Positions 12,445-24,132 of a DNA stretch of 50,919 nucleotides are shown here, piece after piece; the stretch's first letter is position 1, and each line of letters starts with the position of its first letter. The translations under genes were made by a program, and so were the position numbers. Source of the stretch: Paramacrobiotus metropolitanus (lineage: Eukaryota; Tardigrada; Eutardigrada; Parachela; Macrobiotidae); assembly GCF_019649055.1 (NCBI RefSeq), contig NW_026570543.1, positions 1 to 50,919 on the forward strand. Direction: 5' to 3'. The notes under the pieces were generated by a model. It searched no databases and was not told the DNA's origin. It saw nothing but the letters and a program-made list of their open reading frames with translations.

Positions 12445-12694
12445 GTCAATATGTCAATATTGACATATTGACCTGATGCTTTACCGGTCGGGTTTAGCTG
12501 TGACGTTTCTCAACTTTTGTCAATATGTCAATACTGACATATTGACGGGATTCTACCAGTCCCAGCTGGGTTGCAACATCCCAAGTTTTGTCAATATGTC
12601 AATACTGACAAATTGACACCAAATTAGGTACTCTTAATTATCTTATACTCGGCCTGACTCAAGCAAAGAATACTGTCAATATTGACAAATTGAC
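12445..12694. repeat. Right cluster of four palindromes
   Basis: The first copy (12445-12472) is a perfect 28-bp palindrome: GTCAATATGTCAAT followed by its exact reverse complement. Copies at 12519-12546 and 12590-12617 have one or two changes, and a shortened 20-bp copy lies at 12675-12694. The starts are 74, 71 and 85 bp apart, about seven to eight helical turns. The cluster begins 150 bp beyond the stop of the ATPase-like gene and matches the left cluster at 2960-3069. Confidence 0.9.
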
Positions 12695-15568
12695 ACGGTA
12701 CCGGTAAACTCAAGCGATACGGTGCACGACTTGCTACGAAAGTCACCACTGAGTCTAAGTGAAACAATCTTGCTACAATACTCGCCAAGCCTCGGCAAAA
12801 TGGCCGCGAAGATTCTGCGACTGTGGGATGGTTCCAAGTCTGATTTTAATAACGTACCTGACCCCGCATTGGTTTATTTAGTTCTCGCTCAACTACCATG
12901 TAAGTGCCTTCCCGGGTGGGCGCGATTGCCTTACTTGCAGAACTGCTTGCGATTTAAGGCGCTGCGTTTTCGTTTTCAGTAATGAGGGTGTTCGAGGTCA
13001 AACGGGGCAACTTAAGGTATATTCAAGATTTGCTTCGAAGAACAGCAAGCTTTTTGCTTGGCATGTTACGTGGTGTCTGGATTAAAGAACTGCTCAGGCC
13101 TGATACACATTAATGCAAATCCAGCTTTCTGCACAAGCAAAATCATGTTCGGTTTAAAACGGGTGGGGTGGAATTGGATGTGGGTGGAAGCTCGCTTTCG
13201 CTATCTCTATATAATAATCAGGTAAGCCTTAATCTTTGTTGAGCCCTTCAGCTCGACGCACTGAACATAGGTTCCCCACTGTCTGAAAGCTAACACCTTT
13301 TTGACAATTCCGCTGCAGTTAGATGGAACTTTGCGTTCCATGAAATTTTGCCCGTCAGCTGTACTTGCTGTTTGGACATTTCTCACGAAAATTTGGTACT
13401 TGAAAAAGAAACTAAAACTGGACAAACATGGCCGAGAAGATTCTGCGACTGGGACAAAGGTACCAAAGGACACAGTTGACGATAATATTCTGTGGAAAAT
13501 TTCTCCTTCCCTTAATTTAACTGACTACACAGGTGATATAAGACCTGAAATGCAAACATTTTCCCTCGAAAGCCGACAAATGCTCATCAGCTTTCGACCT
13601 ATTTCTTTAATTCCGGATCAGTCACTAATCAGTTAAAATTCGTGCAGTTGGTGCATAGAGACTGTGTAATTTATTTTTTGGAAGAACTTGATTCTACCTT
13701 CCTGTTTTTTATACTCTCCGGTCTTTCAAGCTGCAAGCTAATTAACAACAGTTTAATAACTCTAAATCCCAGTTTGACCACAACACCACTGCTGCCCTTT
13801 AAAATGCGCCGAGGCCTGTTCCCTTTATATCCCAGTTTAGCAATCAGTATAGATGTACTAATATAGAAGTACACCATTTCTTCTACTGTAAACTGCTAGG
13901 ATATGTGCAGCAACAGATCCGGGAATAAAGCAATGCATCGGAACCTAATGAGAAAATTCACCGCTTTCGGGAGAAACATTTCGTGTTTCAGGTCTAAGTT
14001 TACTTTTGCAGCCAAGGTGCAGTAAGGTACATCAAAGAATCCTATGTTCGGTTCATGAAACGTGTACTATTTAATTAGCAGAGCTGCAGTCATGATATTT
14101 AATTTTATCACTTAATTATCCGTCGTATGATGATTTATCACTTATTATGATTTATCCGTCGTATTATTTATTCCGCGCAATTTGCGCGGGTCAATAGTGT
14201 TTGAATACAGCACACAGTCAGTTATGTCTAGGTGCCACTAATTAGGTGCTACTGAAGTTTGAAACTTTGAATGCAGTACCTTTTTTGCACAATTTTTATT
14301 GGTTGTGATCACAGCCAATCATCGCGATGTTCCCGCACTGGTGAGGAACGCGTCATTTGGTAGTAGAGCGAGTCCCTTCTTTACCGTCGGCGTACAGTGC
14401 ACTAACTGCTGATTTGTCGTGGAATGGCAGCCGCCATAGTCGTCCCTTCGCGTCACCAGCTTGCAGGAGTTTGCAGTGTGCCAACAAGGAAATAATCCCT
14501 TTCTGCGAAATTTCGCTACAAGTAGTTATTCCATATGTGAGTTCCGGATTTTCCCCCTGTCTTCATGCCGAACGCCACTTGTCTACATGTCAACCACCCG
14601 AGGCTACGGTGAAACGTGCTGCAGTCTGAACGGACCATCGTAACGCTGCTTTGCATTAAACTTCAGCGTTGTCCGCTTTGCATGGTGGTTTTCTATGGGC
14701 GGACGCCTGCGACAGGAGCAAATCGTTGTGTGCGGATATTAGCATTTAGCAGCGGAATTGTTTTCTTCACTGTACCGTTACAATCTTACGAAGTACCTTC
14801 CATGGCATCATTGCGCCGTTGGCAAGTTGTGTCTTAGAGCTCCATCGGCAACCATGTTTGTGTACAAGCCCGTGACGTCAATGGGCGACAACAACAACTT
14901 GCCATAACGGCCGTGTCGTGAACGTTGCCGGCAATGGGCTCACATGATTACATTGCCCTATTGTGCCGCGACCGTCGCCGCGAAATTATCTTTCCACCGT
15001 CCGTCCTATCCGTGCAGCCGAAACATGCAGACTACAGAGTCCAGATCGAGAGCCAGAAAAATTAGATTAGCTGGATGAATGCCTATCCTTGTGACATGTC
15101 GACTGCTTATCGATTCCGGCGGTGCGAAATGAAGTCCTAATCTCAAACTGATATACATGTACATACATAGTAATTCTGGTTCTTTTCAATACTTGCATAT
15201 TCTGCATTTGCGAGGTAGACCTCTTAGCCCAGTTTAATTTTGATATACTTCTTCTATTGAAACGTATCTTTGACCAGCTTAACATGACAGTAGAGTACAG
15301 AACTATGAAGTTTGCTTGAATCTGAGAACGGTTATTTGTGTGAGCAACTACCTTCTTAAATGCAATTATCTGGAATTCGAAGTTTGTTTAGCCACCCCGG
15401 TGAAACATTTACTCAGACAAAATTTAAGAGAAAAAAAGCGTCAGGAATCTGTCAAAACATAAGCGGGCCGCAAACCTGAGAAATCCACAAGACAAAACAC
15501 TCGAGCATGCACTCCATTAACAAATCATTTACTGCATGATATCAATCAGTACAAGGCACACCGGATCC
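12695..15568. repeat. Repeat-bearing non-coding region with copies of the left flank
   Basis: 13203-13445 is the right copy of the direct repeat at 2519-2959. A shared word GAAGATTCTGCGACTG occurs at about 12810 and again at about 13436. 14218-14254 repeats the TCAGTTATGTCTAGGTGC motif seen at 2464. Open frames at 14357-14837 (plus) have no recognisable motif or exon borders. Nothing else could be assigned. Confidence 0.5.
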
Positions 15569-18345
15569 TCAAAGGTCACAGCGCAATGCCAGCGCAATGC
15601 GGGATAGTTTCTCAAAGCGCCGATGCTGTCGTCCTTCCGTGCACCACTTCCTGTCGCGGCAATGCGAGGAGGAACGTTGATCGCGGTCTGTATCGTGGAT
15701 AACAGCTACCGAAGAAAAGAGCGCTTGAAGAAATAAGACCTTGTAGTTTCCTAATGATTTACTGACAATTTCCACTTCAGAACATTCAACAGATTTGCTT
15801 ACTCTGCAGACTGCTCTGCGATACAGCTCCTGATTCGCGTCCGCAGCGACCGTCGTCAACCACCCCGAAAGCAAACGTATCTCGTCCTCCCTTCCACCGC
15901 ATCCCACACCGTGGACGCCAATCACACCACATCCCTACCCAGCGACAGACGCGTCTTGACCAAGTCAACGCACAACTGCACATATGTACAAGTGTACAAC
16001 CGACGATCGCCCCGACGCCACAGCAGCTCCTCCAGATCGTAGTCCAGGCGCACACGGCACCGTCCCAGATGGATGTCAGCACACGGCAGATCGCGACTGG
16101 CTGCGAACAGAGTAGGGAGGTGGCGCGGCAACAGGCGGCAGCCCGGCGACACTCCAGTCGAAGAGCCAGTGCACCTCGCAGAAATAACCGGCAATGGAGA
16201 TGGATTCGAAAACTTCCTTACGCCGACCAGATACAGCGCCGTCAGGAAGATCCTAGGAGGACTCACGCCAGACAGTGAAGGAAATCCAACCCCCATCTAT
16301 AAACGTCTCTTCTCGAAGCACTGGCCTCGATCGTGAATGATAACATATTGGGTGAAGGGAGGCAGGCAGCTGAAGAGGGCACCGTGAGGATGTATTCCAG
16401 GTCAGGCAAGTCTCGACTGGCAGCGTCCGTCTCGATGATAACGTTGCTTGTCAAAGTAGGTGACACAAGCACAGCTTTCCATGCCGGGCATACCGCGCAT
16501 CTTGGTTTTGCGTCAGCGTATCACGACAGGCAAGCACTTCCTGCCACTTATCCACTCCAGCACACGGTTCATCCCCCGTCCCGGGTGCAAGTAATCGTAG
16601 GAGCCTCCACTGCGCAAGATCCTCGGAAGACGATCCATCAGGGCCACGATAAAACCTTTAACAATTTTCTGTATCAGTCAGCATGTGATTTGCCTTAACG
16701 ATTTGCCAGATACCCATGAAAAGAAACGGGCACTAACGATCACTGTGAAATGTGGTTAGGTAACCATTGCCTGGTTATCGTACCTGAGCCTTGTCTTCGC
16801 CTTCCGCAGAAGAAACCCTATGCCACCGTGCAGGTCCACAATGAAATGCAACTGTTCATCCGTGACATCGAGAATGATTGGAGACCCGTCGCTGGTTAGC
16901 CTGCATCCTCCTGATAGAGCCCTGCACGAGCCGAGCCGCTCGGCTCGGCTCACAACGCTCGGCGCTCGCGAGCACCTCGAGCGAGCAGGCGTCGTTTTGC
17001 GAATTTGCAGACGAGCTGAGCAATAGAAAAAAAATTACGAACAGAGCCGAGCGAGCAGGATGGTCGGTGCGAGCAATCATGAGCCTACAGGCTGACATTG
17101 TGCGAACTGGAGAAGTTTCTAGTACTAAATTACAATGACCGACCTGAAAACGATCTTAAACCACCGTCACCTTCGCGCTTCGCGCGAGTGATTTAATACC
17201 AACTTTTCTAGACCGGTTGGGACTCGGACTAACTTTTGATATTTTGTACTCGTAGCCAACAAAAACATTATTTGACGGGTTTATAGACCAGTTGAATGCT
17301 TCTAAGAAAGGCGCATTTTAATTTTCGAGCATGCATTCTATTATACGTATTTATTTCAGGCTGGATTACGAAAACTACATCCAGTTGAAAATTAGAAATG
17401 TATTAGCGAAAAAATGGAAAACTGTGATGAAATGGACTACCAGTATGGAGATATAAGTGATTGTCTCTGAACATCAATTACACTTACTGAGTTTTGTGTT
17501 GGTGAAAAGTTTGGTATAATTAATTCGTGCAAAATGTTGATACGTAAATTTTGCCGATCTCTGAGCGAGCCGATTTGCAAATAAAATTACGAGCGAGTTG
17601 ACGAGTCCAAAGAAAAATTGAAAACAGGCGAGTTGAGCGGCGGTTTGGCGCAGCGAGCTGAGCGAAACAGAAGTTAAAAAAGCAGAAACGAGCGAGTTGA
17701 ACGGCACTTTGCTGCTCGTGCAGAACTCTACCTCCTGAGCATTTGCGGCAGCTGTGCCACCAGCGCCGCACAACACCAGCCGACAACGGCACACTGCGCT
17801 TGATGAAGCGTCCCAGTCAACCGATACTCACCATGTGCGCCAGATCCGATAACGTAGATTCCTGCGCAAACTGATGCGTCCACCCGTTGGCTGACACGCG
17901 GTAACGACGGCGGTGCGTGGGGACAAAACCCGACCAAGTGGCGCCACTGTGCTCCAGCCCTGGACGACAGCCACTGTGGAGTGCCCCGACCAATACGATG
18001 AGCTGGGTGCCGGATTCAGCATGGTCCCGGGCCATCAGCGCCACGACCCACCGGGATACTCCCGGCGAAGCACTTCGATGGGGATGGTCTCCCATGACAG
18101 GCCGCCCACGCATATTCCCAGTCCTCGAACTGTATGGGCTTGGTTAGGGAAGGTACGGTGGAATGGAATGAGTTCGGGTCGACGATCTGGGACAGCAGAT
18201 CGATGCACCCTGTCCGCCACATCCACCACACAGCCGTACAGTAGGATCCTACGTACCTTCCACCACTACGCTGATGCCACGGGTCCGAGCCACAAACGTG
18301 ACTGACGACGAAACTGTGCCACCGTCCATACGCGCAACGATACAA
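15569..18345 (-). pseudogene. GC-rich decayed coding region, possibly kelch-like
   Basis: The segment is clearly richer in GC than its neighbours and carries long open stretches on the minus strand, with donor-like ends after LAHM (GTGAGT, about 17834) and after KAKTRLR (about 16783). Pieces in different frames resemble kelch-repeat language: GLGICVGGLSWETIPIEVLR (about 18120), SRWVVALMARDH (about 18055), and ASVCAGIYVIGSGAHG (about 17860). They are out of frame with one another, as in the other broken genes of this window. It is split by the hAT-type insertion at 16915-17730. The kelch reading is weak. Plus-strand frames over the same bases are equally long but motif-free. Confidence 0.3.
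16915..17730. mobile_element. 816-bp non-autonomous hAT-type element
   Basis: The element is flanked by a perfect 8-bp duplication CCTCCTGA (16907-16914 and 17731-17738). Its ends are inverted: the left begins TAGAGCCCTGCACGAGC and the right, read inward on the minus strand, begins TAGAGTTCTGCACGAGC, with two differences in 17 bp. Next to each end are many GAGCGAG/GAGCCGAG-type words, including a short perfect stem GAGCCGAGC-CGCTCGGCTC near 16927. No transposase frame is present. The 8-bp duplication and the TIR length match the hAT superfamily; transposition would need an enzyme supplied from elsewhere. Confidence 0.85.
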
Positions 18346-18420
18346 TTAAATACACGCTACGGTAAAATAGGCAGACGGGTTCCTAATTATCCACAGGATC
18401 GCAGGAATATACTTCATTCC

Positions 18421-18473
18421 CATGATCAATCATGAAAACATGATCAATCATGAAACCCATGATCAATCATGGT
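18421..18473. repeat. Three tandem copies of CATGATCAATCATG
   Basis: CATGATCAATCATG occurs three times, spaced by 3-4 bp. Each copy is close to its own reverse complement (CATGATTGATCATG). It is a tiny local array and no function can be read from it. Confidence 0.8.
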
Positions 18474-21400
18474 GCACAGGGAAAAATATAAGAGCTTGTT
18501 TAAAGATGGTAAAACAGCAGAATCTACAGTGTGATTCTACCAGACAGCATCCACAACTGCACACACAGGACATCGAGCACGCCAGCTGCCAGCAGTGCAA
18601 CAAGTTAGTACGGTTCTTACTCTTACACGATATTGACGTATTAGCGATCTCGCCTCAGAAAAACTGGGAAATCTGGAAACAGGAGATACGGTGTTAAACC
18701 TCCAGATCGCATCACTACGAGATAGTAGATACTGGCTGTCTTTGCTGACTGTCTCGCAGCACAGTGGAACTGAGAATTCCCACTGTACTTACTTAAATCA
18801 GAAATTTCGCTGTCGTTCTTATTGACGTAACCGGCCACCCAAAGTGGCTACGCCGTGCGTCGACTACAGTCTAGTTATAATTATATCTTTTTTTGCTGTA
18901 CGTAGTGCAGTGTTTTCTTAGTTTAGCTGGTTGTTGTTTGTGTTAATTTTGTTTGTTTATTTGACTAAATATTACATGTAAAGATACCAATCAACTGCAA
19001 TCGCCTGCTACAAGAAAAAAGGCACTGTGTTCTGTGAAGGATGTTCCGAATACACGTATTCGGTGTACCTGTTGTTGTGCCTGTACGTGTTCATTAAGAA
19101 TTTTTGTCCCATAAAGGCTATTTGTATTTATTAATTGGCAAATATGAAACACAAGTTCCAGAAAAAAGAAATTTTCTCGTTTTTTTGGCAAATCTACCAG
19201 CTCGCTTGACAAGAATACTGAATACTTAATTGTAACGCAGCGTTTTTTTGCATTGCTTGATACAAAAGACAAAATAAAGGTCACTGATGTCTTCGATTCC
19301 AAGTTATAACTTTCTTACCAGAAAAAAATCTACGTGACCGGAATTTTACGAAGTTCAAAGTGCCTTGTCAGTGGAGGACCACAGAAAGATAAAGCACTAT
19401 AAAGTAGTACACGAACGCAGTTAAGAAAGAACGAACACTGGTAAAGTGGTAATCCAACGAACAATCAAATTGAACCTTGTAAACCACTTGTACAATGCAT
19501 GTACGTCTATATGGTACAGTACTGCATTGCAAAAACGGAAAACCTTATACTGATAGTCTTTTTGTAGTTTTGTTCTTACATGTTACATGCTCAGGTAAAT
19601 GGATAAACAACTGAAATTATTATAATGCCAGAAATTCATTTTATATAAATGTATTTAGCCATCACCATCGGCAGCTACGTTTGTGAGCAGAAAACTAGGA
19701 AAATGTCTAAACACGGCGTCTTTTACGGACAAAATAAAATTATGCTCTGCTTCCTCTCGGTGTGGACTAAAAATCCACATCAAGGGATCAAAAATCATCG
19801 TAAATGTAAAGTAGACACTAGACAGAGGAATGTGCCTCTCCCTCGGCAAAAAGTACACGTCACCGGTATCTAGCAAATTGCAACAGTCGCTCAGTTCAAC
19901 GTTAATATTATTATAAATTTTCATACTGTCCTGCGCGAGACGCTGCTTCGGGCACTATTTTCTGTTTACTGACTACTGTTTAGTGTATTCACGCTGGTCT
20001 TATTCCTTGTACTGGTGGGTTTCAGTGCCGTGGTTCGGAACCATTCCCACGCGCTAGTGCCTAGTTCTTATTAAGCAACGGCGCAAGTACTGCCACCCAA
20101 AGCTATCCCAAAAGGATAGCCCACAAGCGATTGAGACCATTCGACGCATGCAACAAAACTGGCATAATGGTGATGACGTTTAGAAAAATACAGGTACAAG
20201 CTACTCAACCAACGCGAAAATGGCAGGAATCGAAGATATTCTCTGACGTCTCCACTGATCCGCGCTGCGCTTAGATGGATGAACTGGAAATAAGTATTGC
20301 TGTCAGACCAGGCAGACGTCTCAGCCTGTTTTGTTTCAGCCAAAATTTTTCAGTAGTACTACGTACGTATAAATACTTCGATAATTTTTAAGAACGAAAC
20401 CTTGATACTCGTAATTTTAAACAAGCGAGACCTTAATTTTTTAACGGCGGGCGTCTGTACGGATGCGCTTAATCCATCCGGTCTAGTCAATCTTCCGGCA
20501 GTGATAACTTAGGTAATAGTCATCTCACAAACCAACCATACCTGTTGATTCCCAGTTAACAACGTGATACTGGATGCTCTAAGCGACACGTCCATTGCTT
20601 AAAGGGACGAGGATTCGTGAACGTGCCCAAAGCTTTCAAGAATGCAAAGTTTCGTTTTGTTAATTTTATGGACGGCGTGCATTATGTAAAACTGCCTATC
20701 GTCGATACATCAGTACACCTAGTAACTGTTCTCCTCGACCCAGAAAAAGAGAAAAGTTAATAATCCATAACTTCCGGTCTAAATGTTCTAAGCATTTTTG
20801 CCGATGTTTGGCTATCAAGGTTATTATTTGGTTAATAACTGCACCCGCTCACGGTGGAAAGGTGGAAAAATCTCACCAGCTATCACTTCTAACGATTTCG
20901 CCAACGAGCGTTTTTGATAACATATGGCTAGCCTTGTTAAAAGGACACGGAAATTATTGTAATTACCTCGAGATGCAGAGAAATCATATCACAGAAATCG
21001 TATCCCATAATTTTTTATGAAAATAAAAGTTGAACTGGGTGTCTGTAAAAACACCAACAGCAGGGTGTCTTCTTAATTAATCAAAACGGCTGTGCGCCCC
21101 GACTGTCCGGGCGCAAAAACAATCGAATTTTTCTTACATTTCAGGTAAAATTTTGATTTTATTTACTTAGTTTCTTTACTTTCGTTATCTGTTTCCTTGT
21201 TCTATCGCCTTTTCATTGAAAATGTGACTTAAAACATTACAGACTGAGTTTGGCGCCCGATTTGTTTAGCAAAACAGCCCAAATAAAAAATGCAAAGCTT
21301 GAGCCACGATAGATCGTCCTGCTCTCTTGCGCGTTACCGTTTTCATGGCTGCAGCAGTTGAAATTGAATTGCAACTGAGGACTCGTACAATAAAGTTAGC

Positions 21401-22719
21401 ACTTTCCCGATGCTTGTCCAGATTTTCGCTCTCTGCATGGAAAGCGAATCTATATCACCTAACGTTTGGGTCTTTCGTATGTTCTTACCGTCCTTACATC
21501 AGCCAACAATAGAAGCTGCAGCGCATTTGACGATACATGTACCACAAGACACAGCCAACTGTATGCCACGCTTCGCGTTAACATTGGTACAAAACTGCCG
21601 GAGGAAAACGCCACTTGCTGCCGCTTGTTCTGGCCTGCTGACCACTGTCTCTAATTCTGAAACTTTGATACTCGTAGTATACTGATTTTGTAATCTTCTA
21701 GATTAAGTCGTTGACCAAGTAAAATCTCAAACGAAAAGAAAATAGTTGTCCGAAAACAGACGATGTTTCTGCGCCCGGAAATTCGGGGCGCAAAGCCAAA
21801 TAATAAGCGCCCGAACACCGGGGCGCATAGCCAAAATCTATGCGCCCGTTTGTCACGGCGCATTGCAATTACCTTAATTAATAGCAAAAATGTTGCCCGT
21901 AGAAAGCAGGGTGCGAGAAATGGTGGGCCTTTATTGGTGGCTATAAAAAACGGGGGTGAAAATGGGTGGCTATTGTGATTTCCTAAATCGTATCGTATCG
22001 ACGCTATCGGACTAGGTATAGTAGTTGTATTAAACGTAAACCGAATTTCCGTTTATTTGATGTATCGATTTCCGTTTATTTGGCATTTTAATGTATTTGA
22101 TGTATCGCAACAAGAAAAACGGCAGATACAGCACATTAAATTCTTTTCGATAGCTCACGCCCGATTTTGCGCGGCGTTAGTGAAGGATTCGATACTACTC
22201 TAGCAGTTACAAAATCGTTTGTACAGGATTCACATAAGTGCTCTGTACATATAGACACATATTTTCGTCTCAGTAATATAAACTGTAATTCATTGCCAAT
22301 CGATACTGTTATAAATGCATAATTTTGCATTATTAAGAAAATTCTAGACTGCAACTCGAGAAGAGACTCGATTCAACCTGTGAAACTGTGGAAGTATCTC
22401 GATCCATGTTGTAATCAGTTAAGACTACGGGAAACGCGGATTAACGCCTTGCGGATTAGCGCTGATTAACGGATTCCTGGCACACCGGGAAGTTACGTTG
22501 CAGCCTTGCAAAAATGACCAGGGTACCACGATCGCCTAAATAATTTTGTGCAATACAGAAATACTGGCTCATGCCGGTCCGAAATGGTGGAAGCTGTGTT
22601 ATGTCTGGTTTCGCAGTTCTGAGTCTTCCAACCTCTTGCCATACACACGCTGTAAATAACCGTAAAACGGTGGCATTCACCGACAGCCAGAAGTCGATGA
22701 TACCGACATACGATGCCAT
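18474..22719. other. Stretch without a recognised gene
   Basis: Open frames at 19655-19924 (minus, 89 codons) and 20071-20343 (minus, 90 codons) have plausible composition but no motif or clear splice borders, so I leave them uncalled. From about 21080 to 21870 there is a scatter of GCGCCC/GGGCGC words (21090-21115, 21245-21260, 21770-21865). Both outer sides of this scatter carry CTTAATTAAT, near 21072 and 21872. This could be the skeleton of a small TIR element, but I could not define its ends. Confidence 0.45.
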
Positions 22720-22751
22720 GATGCCGATATACGATGCGGCATATCGGCATC
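22720..22751. repeat. Perfect 11-bp inverted repeat hairpin
   Basis: GATGCCGATAT is followed by a 10-nt loop and then by its exact reverse complement. It lies in a run of related CGATGC/CGATAC words from about 22697. It is a possible cruciform, without an assigned role. Confidence 0.7.
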
Positions 22752-23069
22752 TCCGTCAACGACTGTCGCTGGAAATTCAGCGAGGAAACGCTGCTTCCGT
22801 GCGCCCATGCTCGGGACAATGAAAGGAGCGGCCGCATTAAATCAAATTTTGTTATTTCGATAAAATATTTTAAGCTGTGTTGCCACCACGTTTGTGAAGG
22901 AAAAATCAAATGCGGTATTCCTGCTGGTTCTTGCTCGGAAGTGTCCTTTAGTGTGTTAGTGGATAAAACGTATGCCGCCTTTAAATCTGGCACAGTATCT
23001 GCCTGTACATGCCGGCTGATGGATACTCGTATTACAATAATATGTAACGATATTCCTGTCATGTACGCT

Positions 23070-24123
23070 GGCCTGCGCTGAAAGTCTGAATCTGAATCTG
23101 ATTCTGAATGCTAAAAGTCTGAGTCTGAATGCTTAAAGTCTGATTCTGATTACTGGAACTCTGAATCTGAATACCAAAACTCTGAATCCGAATATTAAAA
23201 CTCTGAATCTGAATAATAAAACTCTGAGTCTGGCCGGTGATGACCGATAACAGCTATATAAAAATATTATTAGACGGTGTGATTTCCGAACTACTCTGTA
23301 CTTGTAAACCGCAATACGGCGCCCGGTGGGACTATAAGCTGCCAAGTACCAACAATTAGTTATCGGTTGCTCAAAACACCTTTCCGAACGACTTTATTTA
23401 AGGTTACGTAATACGTTGTGTTTCAGTAGTTTTTTTTCTACCCGTTGAAATGTTTTATATAGATAATCAAAAGTTTGCTTGCGGAAAAAAGTTGAGGTTG
23501 TTCCTGACAACCTGTTACTTTTCTGTGTTCAATATCTGCGCTTTCTCACCAGCAGTCCTACCGGACATGCTAAACCGGTTTAGGCGTAAAACCGTATTCG
23601 GATTCCATTTTTTCCAGTTATTTCAACTGGCATAATTAACTACCCTACATCTTGGAAGACGCCACCTGGGAGTCGATGAGAGATTATTTAAAACGCATGT
23701 TAACTATGACCGGTAAAATACCGAAGAAGCCTTTTAACTTAGTTGTTCTTTTTATTCTGCGAAGCACGCTTCCGGTCTCGGAGGGTGTACGTACACAAGA
23801 GTGTACGTATCAGGAAGGTTTTACTGTAATGTTTTACAGTACTGTATGTACGGTTTACAAGTACTGTACGGTTTACAAGTAGTTCGGAAATCACATCGTC
23901 TAATAATATTTTGGATAGCTGTTATCGGTCATCACCGGCCAGACTCAGAGTTTTATTATTCAGATTCAGAGTTTTAGTATTCGGATTCAGAGTTTTGGTA
24001 TTCAGATTCAGAGTTCCAGTAATTAGAATCAGACTTTAAGCATTCAGACTCAGACTTTTAGCATTCAGAATCAGACTTTTAGCATTCAGAATCAGATTCA
24101 GATTCAGACTTTCAGCGCAGGCC
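23070..24123. mobile_element. 1054-bp foldback (Mutator-like) element
   Basis: A 9-bp duplication ATGTACGCT flanks the element exactly (23061-23069 and 24124-24132). The ends read GGCCTGCGCTGAAAGTCTGA on both strands. The inverted arms are about 224 bp (23070-23293) and 244 bp (23880-24123). Inside, the arms are built of 18-21-bp repeats of the type TCTGAATCTGAATANNAAAAC. The 586-bp centre has no transposase-like frame. Long repeat-built arms with a 9-bp duplication are the hallmark of foldback elements, which are linked to Mutator-like transposases. It is probably non-autonomous. Confidence 0.9.
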
Positions 24124-24132
24124 ATGTACGCT

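Larger units (their letters stand above)
2960..12694. mobile_element. Candidate two-gene mobile element bounded by palindrome clusters
   Basis: Both genes point outward from a shared centre and each stops 150-185 bp before a cluster of the same 28-bp palindrome. This symmetry is what a transposon with subterminal protein-binding repeats would show. KDZ elements such as fish Zisupton are known to be large and to have subterminal repeats. I could not find terminal inverted repeats or a target duplication for the block: sequence outside the clusters is repeated in direct, not inverted, orientation. The exact ends are therefore unknown and the call is an inference from layout. Allowing for the later 2.5-kb insertion, the block was about 7.2 kb. 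Confidence 0.4.

Noticed and set aside
15922-16296. Minus-strand open frame tested as BTB or BACK domain
   Set aside because: No characteristic residues of either domain could be aligned; only the weaker kelch-like pieces further upstream remain.
18421-18473. CATGATCAATCATG array considered as a CRISPR-like repeat
   Set aside because: It has only three copies with 3-4 bp spacers in a eukaryotic genome; a small tandem repeat explains it.
22493-23062. 189-codon minus-strand open frame
   Set aside because: No domain or splice signals are seen, it runs through the 22720-22751 hairpin, and it ends at the target duplication of the foldback element. It is likely chance.
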